A stretch of DNA of 64,000 bases from Brachionus manjavacas (lineage: Eukaryota; Rotifera; Eurotatoria; Ploima; Brachionidae). Below are positions 41,075 to 52,497 of the stretch, in pieces (the stretch's first letter is position 1; the number at the start of each line of letters is the position of its first letter). The stretch covers positions 3,849,501 through 3,913,500 of the forward strand of contig JAHQIY010000007.1 in NCBI GenBank assembly GCA_019054805.1, read 5' to 3'. The notes beneath the pieces were generated by a model. It had not been told where the DNA came from and ran no database searches. It saw only the letters and a program-made list of their open reading frames with translations. A program made the translations under genes and the position numbers.

Positions 41075-42343
41075 TTAGTTTATGTAGAGCCTTTTTTGGA
41101 TAAATGGCAGACACGTGGTCGCGAATGCATCATAGCTTACACGATGCGCAAAGTCCACAGTGTCCTCAAACGCGTAAAATTTTCTCAAAAGCATGAAAAA
41201 CTTTTTTGCTTCTTCCGTACTCAAATGTCCATGGTCAGTGTGGCTTAAATTGTGCTCGTTTAAGATGCTCAACAAGTTTTTCTTTATTGTATCTCTAGTG
41301 GAGAAAAACAAGCAAAAAAAATCAACAAACTCTATGTAATTAAGTTCTCCGTCTAAATTATGATCAATAGTCTTTAAGCACTTCTCCAAATCAGACTCTC
41401 TGACAAAAATATTTCTAGATTTCAAGTGCAGCATCAAGCTTTCTTTGAGCTTTTCGATGCCAATGTTGCCATCATAGTTCAACAAATGGACATGTTTGGA
41501 CATAATTTCAGAACCCAAATCTTTATTGTCATCTATTAATTTTCCCAAATTAGTCATTTCGTCTCTGCTCAATATTTCATATTTATCACTGTTGTAAACA
41601 ACACCTGAATCCAAATTGATTGCTGGTACTTTAATAAAGCTTTTGTTATTCAAGTTTTCATTTGATTTTATAACCACCAAGTAGTCGGGCAGAGATGATA
41701 AAATAGATGGAAGTTCAGAGTAAAATGTTTCTTTTTTTTCTGTTGATATTTGTGAAAAATGTGTGCCATCTGTGTAAATAGGGGCCTGTGGATTTTTTTT
41801 TTCCGACTCGGATTCTTCTTCCTTGTCGTCCAAGTCGACCTGGTCTGACAAAGTTTCTTCGTTGTTTAAATTTTTTTCAAATATCTCATTATGATCATTT
41901 GGATCAAATGTGTCCTCGGTATGCTTGGTTTCAAGTCGACCATCGGGATAAGTTGTGACCACTGTGGTTTTTTTAGTGATTGTGCCATTCGAATTTTTGG
42001 TAGTTCTGGTGACAGATTTTATTTCCTTATCATCAAATTTGTCAATATTGGTTTCCAAATAGTCATTTTTTTCCTCATGAATGTGTTCATGCTGTCTTTC
42101 AGAATACGGAATCTTTTCTTGATAGGTTTGGTGCTCAATGGTTCCATTTGGACATTTTTCTTCAGACCTAGTAATGGTTGAACCATTCGCAGATTCCATT
42201 GTCACGGTCACTTTTTTAATGGAACTATCATCCAAAATCTCGTTGGTATTTGTGGCTTCTCTAACATTTCCATTATTGATTCCATTTGTAGGATCCGCAG
42301 CTTTTTTCGTGCTTTTCTTGTTTTTTCTCTTGTTTTTGCTCAT
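41075..42343 (-). CDS. EF-hand protein, tandem paralogue 1
   Basis: Single exon of 422 residues. The N-terminus is Lys-rich. Two copies of a beta-hairpin-like repeat follow (about 44-80 and 109-146), each with an NG(S/T)(I)T turn followed by a second (P)xG turn, as in SNGTITKKTTVVTTYPDG. An acidic stretch comes next (165-183). The C-terminal 170 residues contain a canonical calcium loop, D327-x-N-x-D-G-x-L-x-Y-x-E338, inside LKTIDHNLDGELNYIEF and followed by VDFFCLFFS. Helical EF-like segments lie on either side. The C-terminal region aligns by eye with the two genes upstream, for example KKFFMLLRKFY against AFKNNLHKFY and FAGFLNKFY. Calcium binding by the loop is expected. The cellular role is unknown. 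Confidence 0.85.
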   Translation of the reverse strand: MSKNKRKNKKSTKKAADPTNGINNGNVREATNTNEILDDSSIKKVTVTMESANGSTITRSEEKCPNGTIEHQTYQEKIPYSERQHEHIHEEKNDYLETNIDKFDDKEIKSVTRTTKNSNGTITKKTTVVTTYPDGRLETKHTEDTFDPNDHNEIFEKNLNNEETLSDQVDLDDKEEESESEKKNPQAPIYTDGTHFSQISTEKKETFYSELPSILSSLPDYLVVIKSNENLNNKSFIKVPAINLDSGVVYNSDKYEILSRDEMTNLGKLIDDNKDLGSEIMSKHVHLLNYDGNIGIEKLKESLMLHLKSRNIFVRESDLEKCLKTIDHNLDGELNYIEFVDFFCLFFSTRDTIKKNLLSILNEHNLSHTDHGHLSTEEAKKFFMLLRKFYAFEDTVDFAHRVSYDAFATTCLPFIQKRLYIN

Positions 42344-42643
42344 TTTACCAAAAAGTTTTCTTTTTTAGGAATAGACTATGAGAAAATTTAAGTGTACTTG
42401 GAAATTCCTAGAATTTTTCTTTTATATTAAATTTTATTATTTGTAGTAATAATCAAAAATGTAAAATAAGAATGAAAAGAATAATAAAAAAATAAGATTC
42501 GATCAATTTTAAATTTTAATTGCATAAAATAAATTAATGATTTTTTTTAATGTCTATTTCACTAAAGCTAATTATAATTCAATAGTGAAAACAAAACTAT
42601 ACAAAGTTTTTATGAAGCGTAAATTATTATTATGAAACCGTGT

Positions 42644-45341
42644 TCACTCTTTTTTGAAAGATTGTTTTTGACTCTTGGAAGTCCATCTAATGAACAAGTG
42701 CTTTTTGAGTGTAGGATAAATGATGTCTGCAAAGGATTCATAGCTTATCTTCGGCTCTTCTATTTTTATAGGCTGATTGATGCCATAAAATTTGTGAAGA
42801 TTATTTTTGAATGCATTGGCCTCGTTTTTTTGTAGAAAACCTAGAAAAATTTTAAAATTAAATTTTTTTTGTAAAAGCATCAGAAAATTTTATTGTAGAA
42901 AGTTCGATGGATCTAAGATTTTTTTAAAAGCATTGAATTAGGGATGAAAGAAGTAGCAATCAAACCATTTTAAATGGTTTTTAATTGTATTTTTGTAATA
43001 ATATTAATTTTTTTTTTAAATTGAATAAAAATAAAATTTGATCTTTATAATATAAACTTTGCATTAAAACAAAATTTTTAAGTTTAATTTAGCAAAAATT
43101 TTAAACGAAATTTTAGTTACAAGCTTTATGACGAAATCAAACATTCAAAAGTAATACCTTAATTTTTAATTAAAAAATTGTCATCCAAATCGATTTTTAA
43201 AAAATAATTACTCAGAAAAAAAATGTCTAATGTATGATTTTGCTAAATATTTAACTAAAAAGATTTATCGGAAAAAATTTTTTTCAAGAATTTTTTTTTT
43301 AATCAGAAAAATTTCATGAGCTTAACTAGAAAAAATATAATTTTTAAGATGATTTTTTCATTTTAGAAAACAACTTCAGATAAAATGATTTTTTTAGTAT
43401 TATCAATAAAAATCATAAAAGTTGCATCTTTTCCTGCAATCTTTTAAAAACTTCGGACTTGATGATATTTTTTTTAATCTTTGAATGCGTATTTAATACA
43501 GTATTTTGAAATTGAAATTTTTCAAAGATTTTAAGAAGATAATCATCAATAAACCAATCCAAATAGTATTTAGAATTTTTATTAACATTTTTATATGATT
43601 CAACAAACGTTGATCTTACGACGTTCTTAAAAGGTTATAGGAAAAAAATTTTAATAAAAAATTAATTTTTCGATTTATTTGACTTTTTGCTAATGTAAGA
43701 AAAAGGTTATAAAAAAATAAAGATAAATTTTAAAATAATTTACCTACTTTAATAAAACATAACGCGAAAAAGCCAAAAAATTTTTGAAATTTTTGAATAA
43801 TTCAAAAGTCCTGAAAGATTTTGCGAGGCATTTTTCATTTTTCAAAAATAAAATTTTTTTAATATATATCTACAAAATATTGTACTAAATTTTTGAGCTA
43901 TAGAATGTCTCTTGAATTAATTTTTCATTAGATTTTTTTTGACATTAATTTTCTTGGTACAATAAAATGACTATTTAAAACTTGAAGATTCAAGCACTTC
44001 TATCCAAAAAGTCGCAAATTAGACATAATTCTACTGCTTTTTACACATTTAAAAATCTCATTTTTATAAAGATGGGTCAAAAATTCGGCATTTTCTTTTT
44101 GACCCGTCTTAGTATTATTAAGTTAGTCTTAACAGTATGAAAGTTAACTTTGAATCATTTTTAAACGCTATGATCTAAGTCTTTGTTTACGTCTTTGCAT
44201 TAACAAATAGCAAAAACTTGGAGTTTTAAATCTTGACTATAATTTCTTTATTTGAAATTAATTTTTTTTCGAGTTAAAATCCAAGAAAATCAAGATTGCA
44301 CTTTAGTAAAGATTTTTTTTGATAATTTAGAATTTTCGATTTAATAAAAACGCCAGGTTTATTTTTTTTGTTGGTTCTTTTAAAAAGCTAAATGTAATTT
44401 CAAACTTTTAGGTTTAAAAAGAAAATAATTTCTTGGAGTGTTTTTACTAAATCCTTACATGGATCAGTTTTTTCAGACAAGTATTTTCAAGTTATTTTTG
44501 TTTAATTTTTCTTTAAATTTAATATTCCAAAAAATTTACCTGGCTCATAATGAGAATAAGACTGTCCATTTAAGACACTGACTATTTTTCTCTTAATGTT
44601 ATATTTGCTAGAAAAAAATAAGGACATAAATTGAATAAACTGATTGAAATCTATGAAAGAATCATTAGAACTATCAAGAGAATCAATGGCTCGACTAATT
44701 TGCGTTTCATTTACTTGGCAAACATTTTTTCTGTCCATAACTTGTAATAAAATATGAGATTTGAGTTCATTTTTTTGAATATATCCATTTTTCTCAAGTT
44801 TCTTAAAATAGGTCTCCATTAAATCAAATTGTCTTTTAGTCATTGCGTACAGCAATTGATAGTCTCTCTTAGAATTATCTGAATTTTCCTTTCCCAACGT
44901 GGAACTGCTCGAGCCAAAATTTTCCTCAAATATAGTTTCAGCAAATGCTTCTTGCTTGACTTCACCATTAGGTAAAAAACTTGTTGCAATTGTGGTGCGA
45001 TCTACAGAACCGTCATCATTTTTTTGATTTATAATCCTTGTTTCCAAATCATGATCTCCATTTTTGGTGTAAAAAATTTCTTCGTAGCAATTTTCATTAA
45101 TTCGCTTGTAAACTGGTCGTATAATACCAACTCCATCCATCTTTGGCTGATTATTTTTGTTAAAATTATTGTATTTAATGTGAATTATAGAGCTGTTTTT
45201 TTTGCTACTTTCGGATGAGCTTGAAGTGGCTATGGATGATAAAGAAGACACGTCAATGAATGTTTTATTTGGTTTGGATTCGTCAGAAATGTGAATAATA
45301 GATATGTAGCTGCTGTTGTTGATGATATGATTATCCACCAT
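42644..45341 (-). CDS. EF-hand protein, tandem paralogue 2
   Basis: Two exons, 44540-45341 and 42644-42840, are separated by a 1699-bp intron and give 332 residues. The phase fits (GGT glycine split 1/2). I chose the ATG at 45341; the frame is open a little further upstream, but only with a GTG. The protein has a Ser-rich start and one NG-turn repeat pair (NDDGSVDRTTIATSFLPNGE), as in paralogue 1. The EF-hand region runs from MTKRQFDLMETYFKKLEKNG to FMSLFFSSKYNIKRKI. The loop D223 to Q234 (DSSNDSFIDFNQ) lacks the final Glu and the central Gly, so calcium binding is doubtful. The second exon supplies the LHKFYG and PTLKKHLFI helices shared with the paralogues. Confidence 0.75.
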
Positions 45342-45377
45342 AATGACTAAACTTCGGGCCTCTCTTTTATTGTTCAC

Positions 45378-46409
45378 TTACTCCCCAAGCACAAAATTGT
45401 TTATGTATTAAAACATCAATTAAGATTGAATCAATCTTCATGCATGAAGAATTTTTAATTATACTCGGGTGCTGAAATGTTTTTCTCATTTTTTCTCAAA
45501 ATAACCTATCGTACTAAAGAAAAAATTATTCCGCCGAGCTATGGTGCAATTAAATCATTTTGATATTGGGTCATTTAGATAGAAATTTTGTTGTCTTTTC
45601 TAATTAATTTGATACCTTATTTGCATCTTAGATAAAATGGTTTAAAGAGATTTAATATTTTTTTCAAATGTATTTAAAATTCATATCTAAAATATCAAAA
45701 TGAAGAAGCCGGAAAAAATCAAAAAAACTTTTCTGCTTGAAATTCTAATTTTTTTTAGTGGATTTCTTTTATTTATTAAATTTTTTAAAGCTTTTTTTTA
45801 TTAAAAATTATTAAAAAAAGGCATTTTTAAATAAGTCAAACAGTTAATAAAGTAAATCAATTTTTTGTATCATTTCAATTAATTTTTATGTAAGGTTTTT
45901 ATTATATCCTTCACAAAATTTTAAGTAAGATATTAGAATATATTTTAACGAGTAAAATTTTCGATAATTTTTGGAAAATTCAATGAAAAAAAAAAAATTT
46001 TTATGACTTTTTGAAAAAATTTTTGGAAAAAATGGTAAAAAATCAGAAAAAATAAAAAAAGGTTTTTTTTATAAAAGAAATTGTTTTTAAAATTCATGGA
46101 AATGTAAAAACAAGTGCTAAATGTTGTTGATTGGGTAAATTCTAAAAATATTTTTAATAAAAATTAAGAAATAAATAGAATCTAATTAATAGAATAAAAA
46201 ATTCAATTTTCCTTTTTACTGATTTTTATCATTTTTTACAATGAAATTTAGTATATTTCGGTCAAAATAGTCATTTAAATTATTTTTTTAATTTCTATTT
46301 TTACTTTTTCAAAAAATTTAAAAAAAAAGACTCTTCAATGGAAATTTAATTTTTTTCGGAAAATTTTGGAAGTTTTATCTTCATTGAATTTTAAAATAAT
46401 TTATGGAAA
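45378..46409. other. Intergenic, no gene seen
   Basis: AT-rich DNA upstream of paralogue 2. It probably contains that gene's promoter. Confidence 0.45.
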
Positions 46410-46934
46410 TTTACGATAAATACCGTCTTTTATAATGCAATATTATTAAGAAAAGACAGCAAGGTCTTAACATCAGTTCAGAGAAGAGCTACTTAGTTGG
46501 TTCCAGAGCTAAAAGAATTAAGCTATTCAGGAAGATTAGCTGCATTGAATTTAACAAGGCTTGAGACCAGAAGATTAAGAAAGGATTTGAACGAGATGTT
46601 TAAAATTATCAAAGGACACGTCAAGATCAACTGGAATGTATCCCTTGTCTTCAAGAACAATCCAGAAAATACGTTTCGTCAAACTCCTAGACGTCATGAT
46701 TTGACGTTAGAAATACAATTGGTAAAGAACTTTGAGCAAAGGTTTATTTTTTTCATCAACAGAGTGGTCAATGTTTGTAATCGACTTGATTATTAATTCA
46801 GATACAGTTGATTTTTTTAAAAACAAAATTGATGAAATTGATTTAAAAAAGCTATTTTGATGAGGCTAAATCCTCGTTCCATGTGATTAGCAAGCATATT
46901 ATATCTTTAATTTTATTATTATTATTATTATCAT
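46410..46934 (+). mobile_element. 5'-truncated CR1/L2-type LINE 3' end with (TTA)n tail
   Basis: The plus strand reads NTVFYNAILLRKDSKVLTSV, then QRRAT, a stop, then LVPELKELSYSGRLAALNLT, RLETRRLRKDLNEMFKIIKG and FFINRVVNVCNRLDY, which is the C-terminal region of CR1/L2 reverse transcriptase proteins. About 110 bp of 3' UTR follow, then a TTA repeat at about 46914-46932. It is similar in layout to the LINE at 37583-38307 but on the opposite strand. Confidence 0.8.
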
Positions 46935-49537
46935 ATTTTTCGAGAATATGGTGAACTCAAGAATTGAAGCGGCACTGTTTTTTTCAAAAATTAAGTTTAA
47001 AATCCGGTTTTTTACAAGTTTTTACAAGTTATTGGTTTAATTTTCAAAAAAAGTTCTAAGCCTGAATAAGAAATAAAAATTTACAAAAAACATAAGAAAT
47101 TTCCAGCTTCAGAATGTATAAAATATTGCAATAAATTTTTATTTTATTTAAAAAATAATTTGGGGGTGACCCTAGGGCACGTCCAAATGGTTAAAGACCT
47201 TCGTTTGAGTCCGCATTAAAAGAAAAATTGATATAAATTTAGATGATCTAATTAAATTGGATAAAATTCAAACATGAAAAAAGTTATTAAATTAGTTTAA
47301 AAGCGAATTCACATTAAAAAAAAAAATATAAAAAAAAAAATTAGATTAGATTAAATTTTGCTGAGTTCTATAAAATCAATTAATTTAAGAATCATAATCA
47401 AGCTTTAAAGTTTCCTATAAAACTGCAAAATTTTCATCGTAGTTTATTGATACCTTTTAAATAGTTTTCATAAGATTTTTTAATTTCTGTACACAAGAAA
47501 TTTCTTATGTTCTCTAAAATTTAAAGTATTACATAATTTTAAAATATTTTGAATTTTTTTAAATTGAAAAAATAAAAACAGTAATTTGATATTAAGAGTG
47601 GTACTAAATTAATTAATGATTTGCTTTAGTTTTTATGCAATAGCAATTGCTAATTTTTTTAAGAGATTGAATAAATTATATACTAATTGATTTTAATTCG
47701 ATCGGATTTATGAGTTATGAAGATCATTTAATATTCTTATTATATAAGAGTTAACCTTGATTAAACTTGCTTGTTTCCCATTGAATCAGAACAAGTTTAA
47801 AATAAAAATTTTTTAAAGCATTAGTAAATTTTTTTAATTTTTTATTGCCCCAATGAATCAAATAGATTCTTTTTTTTTAAATATTATTTTAAAAATTTAA
47901 CTTTTTTTGCACTTATTTTGAAAATTGCAATTATTTGTATGTGCTAATTTGTGAATAATTATATTAATTAAACTGAAATTGATTTTTGAATACACATAGA
48001 CTATAGATTATGAGGAAATAAGTTATTAAATTTTGCAATTAATGATGCTAAATTAAATTCTTTAATTAGATCTAAAAAAAATTTCAGGAAATTTTTATCA
48101 AAAACATAAAAATCTAAAATACATTTTTTGATAATTAACTATTTATTGTTTTCGTTAAATATGGAGCAAAATTTTGTCGCTAAATATAGATTCTAAAATT
48201 CTAAATTTTGATTGTTATCAAATTTGCTATTATTTTGTTCATTTATAATGTTTTCTATGTAAATTTGGATAAAGATGTTTATCCTTGTAGCAGTATATTG
48301 ACTGTTAAATTAAGCTCACAGCATGTTTTGAAGCAATTTCTTTTATGAATAATAATTTTCTTTGTTTGGAAATAAATTTCTATTTGAATAATATTATTAA
48401 TAAATATTTTAAGAATAAACAATTTAAATGTTTTATTTATTGCCTTTAAATGCTAATTATTTTTTACCAAAGAATTTACTTTAACTTATTTTAGATTTAA
48501 AGAATATTTCTTTATTTATAGCTAAAAAATAAATTAGCTTTAAAAAAATCAATAGAAATATTAAAGGTACGGAAAGAACATTTTATAAATAATTTCTAAG
48601 TACAAGTTTAAATTTTAATTAAAACACAGAGGTAACATATCGAGGATCTAAAATATGTTATATTTAAATATTTAATTGATTTAAAAAATAATTAAAACCC
48701 TTAATATCTTCCATGATGTAATTTAAAATTTAAAATTTAAATTTTGTGACAGAATTTTAAAATTTAAATGAAATAAATTCGCTAACTTCAAAAAATAACT
48801 CTAATTAGATCATAGAGACAAATAAATAAAAAAATCTCACAATATTGATATTTTATTTAATGATAAATATTTCCGTGTTAATTAAATTAATTTTTATTTG
48901 TTATCAGTTTATTATCAGGTATTTAACATATTCGTTTCATGTTGTTTCATCATCAAAATTTAAGAAGCTAAATTTTGACAATTTAAATTAATGAAAAATA
49001 ATTTTATTTTAGTAATTTTTGGAAGATTTGTATGAAAATTTACAATACCGATTAAGAATGAATATTAAAAAATTTAAATTTTAATCATTTTATTTAAAAA
49101 TATATAAATTTGAATCTAAAATCACTGCAATAATCATAAATAAATTTTGAAAGCAAAAGATAAAAGGAAAAACTCAAAGAGGTTAGTTATAAAACTGCAT
49201 TGTTTAGCTGAAGAGGAATAGTAATCAATTTAAATAAATAAATAACAAACTAAAAATAATTACTTAAGCTTAAACATTACTAAAATTTAAAATTCTCAAA
49301 CTATTCAAAGCTTATCCAAGTCCCATTAATCTGGCGATTTTCCTCTTCATTTCATTTTACAAATTACACCGCTTTTGCTTTAGGATGATTAAGAAAATTT
49401 TTTTCTTTTTTTTTTTAATTTTAAAATAAAATAAAATAATTAAGGGTTTATAAAATGAGACCTTTACCTCATTTTCATAGATTAATTAATACAAATCAAG
49501 CTTAACTACTCTACTAAAAATTTTAGAAAATAATTAT
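46935..49537. other. Long AT-rich intergenic region
   Basis: No gene is supported. A tRNA-like pair of box A and box B words lies at about 47180-47215 (AAATGGTTAAAGACC, then CGTTTGAGTCCGC), too close together for a complete tRNA. The last part before 49538 probably holds the 3' UTR of paralogue 3. Confidence 0.45.
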
Positions 49538-51847
49538 TCAAGCTTCCACCGTTCCAATCGATCGATTGGCTTCCTCGTTCGATTGCTCGGTGGTTTCCTG
49601 TTTTTCTTGTTCTTGTTTTTCCTCTTGCTCGTCTTTTTGCTCCTGTTCTTTTTCTTCTTCTTGATTTTCTTCTTGCTCCTGCTCTTTTTCTTCTTCTTGC
49701 TTTTCTTCTTGCTCCTGTTCTTTTTCTTCCTGTTGCTCTTCTTTTTGATCACTAGACTCTTCGTTGGGTTCTTCTGGCTGAACGAAAGCCAATGATCCCA
49801 AATTCGGCAGGATATCTTTTAAAAAATCAGACAAATTCAAGTCTTCTTTAAACTGTTCACCATCGATCGGATGGTCATAGAATTTGTTTAAAAAACCAGC
49901 AAATTGAACTGCTTCATTAGCACTGAGAGTCTCCGAACTGAGTTTTGCCTTAAGTATATTTCCAATTCTATTTTCCACATTAGCCTTACTTGAGAAGAAA
50001 AGCAACAAAAATTCTATCAACTCGTCAAATGTAACTTTATCATCTTTATCTTCATCAACTACTTCCAATGCCCTGTCAATGTCCGCATCTTTGGCTTTTA
50101 CCTGGGCTCGTTTTTTGAGCGCCTCGCGCATCAATGCTCTTAGCACATAATTACTCAACAATGAACCCTCTTTTTTCTCATTGAAAAATTCGCGGCACAG
50201 ATCGAACTGTTCATCACTAATTTTATATTTGTTCATTAATTCCTCTTTTCTAAGCAAAATGTCATCAGGTGAATATAAAGTGCATCCAATTGCTTCAAAG
50301 CCATCTTTTGAAATAAATCTGACTTCACCCTCTGCTTCCATTTTTTCTGTTAATTCAGGCTCTTTGGTCAACTCTTGTGCCAACATGGTTATTCTTTCCG
50401 AAATATTTATTTCAAAATCTTGGCTTGGTTCACTTGGACTCAATTCATGGGCTACTTCATTTACAAATTCTCTCAACTCAATGTTCAATTGCTCAGTTCT
50501 TGCTTCCACTTTTGGCTCCTGGTCACCTTCTTCAGATTTAACTAGTTCAACTTCTTGTTTTAATTCATCGTTTTGTGATTCTTCCAATTTGACTTCTTCT
50601 TTTTGCTCTTGGTCGACTTCTTGCTTTAGTTCATCATTTTGAGATTCGTCCTTTTCTGGTTCCGATTGAGAAACTTCAGCTTTGACAAGTTCCTCGTTCT
50701 CTAACTGTTTAACTTCTTCTTCAATATTGGAAATTTGTGAAGCGTCCAATTCAGACAGCTGGTTGTCCTCGACCACTGATTGCTGAGACTCTTCATTGAT
50801 ACTTTCATTTATTTGGTTCAGTTCGCTTTTTTGTGAATCATCTGCAATATCAGGTATCGATTGAGACTCAGTTGATTCCAAAGCTTGTGAATTGTTCAGG
50901 TCATTTTGGATTTCTTTAACAATATCGGTGAATTCTTCGTTTTTACTTTCAGTTTCAGATGAGCCAATTGTAGTCAAACCAGTGACAAATTGCATAATTT
51001 GAGAAAGTGCACTTTGGCTTTCTTCAGAGTTTTTGGTCTCATTTGTTTCAATAGAAGCATTCAATTCACCAAAAGACTGTTCGACCTGATTAACTTCCTT
51101 TATTTCTGGTTCGCTTTGTTTCGATTCCTGGTCTTCTTTATCTGCCGACTCTTCAGCTTTTGATTCATCTTCTTGCTCAGGTACACTTGATTTGACTTGC
51201 TCAGTTTCTTGCTTGACCAATTCATCAGATGGCTCTCCACTTTGGATCACTTCGCTGGCAATTTTGCTTAAATTTTCGTTTCCAAATGAGCTCAACGGAG
51301 CGACCATGTCCTCGACTATTTTTGTCAAATTCTCCTTAGCCTCAACTTCTTCACTTTGGATTTCATTCAAAACTGAATCGTTTTTTTTTAAATTTTCCTC
51401 ATTAAAATTCTCGTTCATAGCAGCCTCCAAATTTTTTACCACTTCCTTAAAGTCCGAATCATTCTCGGTCTCATTTACACTTTCGTCCAACTGACTACTT
51501 TCTAAATTATCAGCTACTTTTTTCAATTCCGAATCATTCAAGCTCAAATCTAAAGATTTTTCATCTTGACCTTTTTCCGAGTCGTTCGGATTCGAGCTCT
51601 CAGATGAGTCCTTCATATAACTGTATATTTCATTAGCCTTGTCAATCAAACTATCATCTAGTTTAATTTCCTCATGTTTTTCCATCGATTTGACCAATTC
51701 GCTGAAATTATCACCATCAAATGTCTTGGTCTCCACCTTTACCTCCTTTTTGGTCATTGTGAACGACACATCGCTGGTAGTGCTCGCCAACGAGTCTTCG
51801 TCCTCACTCGGATTAAAGTATTTTTTATGTATATCTTCAAAGTTCAT
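49538..51847 (-). CDS. EF-hand protein, tandem paralogue 3, with long acidic region
   Basis: Single exon of 769 residues. Residues 1-500 are highly acidic and low in complexity (Glu, Ser, Asp, Asn, Gln), with a short internal duplication of ESQNDELKQEV near 401-432. A folded region follows at about 510-690: YKISDEQFDLCREFF helix, REALKKRAQVKAKDADIDRA, and the loop D598-x-D-x-D-D-K-V-T-F-D-E609, with all main ligands although Gly6 is replaced by Asp. EFLLLFFSSKANVENRIGNI and FAGFLNKFYDHP come next, both shared with paralogues 1 and 2. The tail (700-752) is a Glu/Gln/Lys repeat. Intrinsic disorder around one calcium-binding module is the likely architecture. The role is unknown. Confidence 0.85.
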   Translation of the reverse strand: MNFEDIHKKYFNPSEDEDSLASTTSDVSFTMTKKEVKVETKTFDGDNFSELVKSMEKHEEIKLDDSLIDKANEIYSYMKDSSESSNPNDSEKGQDEKSLDLSLNDSELKKVADNLESSQLDESVNETENDSDFKEVVKNLEAAMNENFNEENLKKNDSVLNEIQSEEVEAKENLTKIVEDMVAPLSSFGNENLSKIASEVIQSGEPSDELVKQETEQVKSSVPEQEDESKAEESADKEDQESKQSEPEIKEVNQVEQSFGELNASIETNETKNSEESQSALSQIMQFVTGLTTIGSSETESKNEEFTDIVKEIQNDLNNSQALESTESQSIPDIADDSQKSELNQINESINEESQQSVVEDNQLSELDASQISNIEEEVKQLENEELVKAEVSQSEPEKDESQNDELKQEVDQEQKEEVKLEESQNDELKQEVELVKSEEGDQEPKVEARTEQLNIELREFVNEVAHELSPSEPSQDFEINISERITMLAQELTKEPELTEKMEAEGEVRFISKDGFEAIGCTLYSPDDILLRKEELMNKYKISDEQFDLCREFFNEKKEGSLLSNYVLRALMREALKKRAQVKAKDADIDRALEVVDEDKDDKVTFDELIEFLLLFFSSKANVENRIGNILKAKLSSETLSANEAVQFAGFLNKFYDHPIDGEQFKEDLNLSDFLKDILPNLGSLAFVQPEEPNEESSDQKEEQQEEKEQEQEEKQEEEKEQEQEENQEEEKEQEQKDEQEEKQEQEKQETTEQSNEEANRSIGTVEA

Positions 51848-51991
51848 TTTGAAATTTATTCAATTTTTATCTAAAAATAAATAAAAAACATGTAATTAAA
51901 ATTACCTTAATAAAATTATTAATCATTTTTTAAATCGACCTCTTATTCTAAATGGCAAATAAATATTTTTTTAATTGTTATTACTTTGAAA

Positions 51992-52497
51992 TTAGGAAAT
52001 TGTTTCATCAAATATTTGTTTAGTGAAATTGTTCAAGTTACCAATGGTGAATTTAAAAATGTCAAAAGCTGTATGTCTAGAACCATCGAACTTAATGGAT
52101 AAAAACGCCCCCAGCCTAGCGTCAAGCTCCAGGCTTTGATTAAAAAAAAATGATATGTAATAAATTAGTGATCCTGGGATCCAATTATTGTTCCAAATAA
52201 AATCTAAGCTAAACATTATTCGGGCATAATTGAAGCAATCATTTTGTCGGCATTATTTTACAACAAAAACAATACAAAGCTGAATTAAATTTATGATTTC
52301 AACATATTAAGTAAAAATAAAATTTTATGAACGTCATCATCATCGGCACAAAGTATAAATAAATGCAAAATCGATAAAATGGTAACATTTGCGCACAAGT
52401 CACAAGAAATGTACCAATTTGAGACCGGAAAAGCTAAATAATTAGATATCCGGTTGTTGACTTTTACAACACCAATTTTTTTTCCAAAATCACTCAT
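51992..52497 (-). other. Possible small two-part gene, low confidence
   Basis: Two minus-strand frames of better than background composition lie close together: 52291-52497 (begins MSDFGKKIGVVKVNNRIS) and 51992-52240 (ends FKFTIGNLNNFTKQIFDE). I could not find a convincing splice pair joining them and do not recognise either part. It may be a small gene with an undetected intron or a decayed one. Confidence 0.3.

Noticed and set aside
49583..51884. Plus-strand Leu/Phe-rich and Ser-rich frames opposite EF-hand paralogue 3
   Set aside because: Antisense readings of the Glu/Lys/Gln-rich coding repeats.
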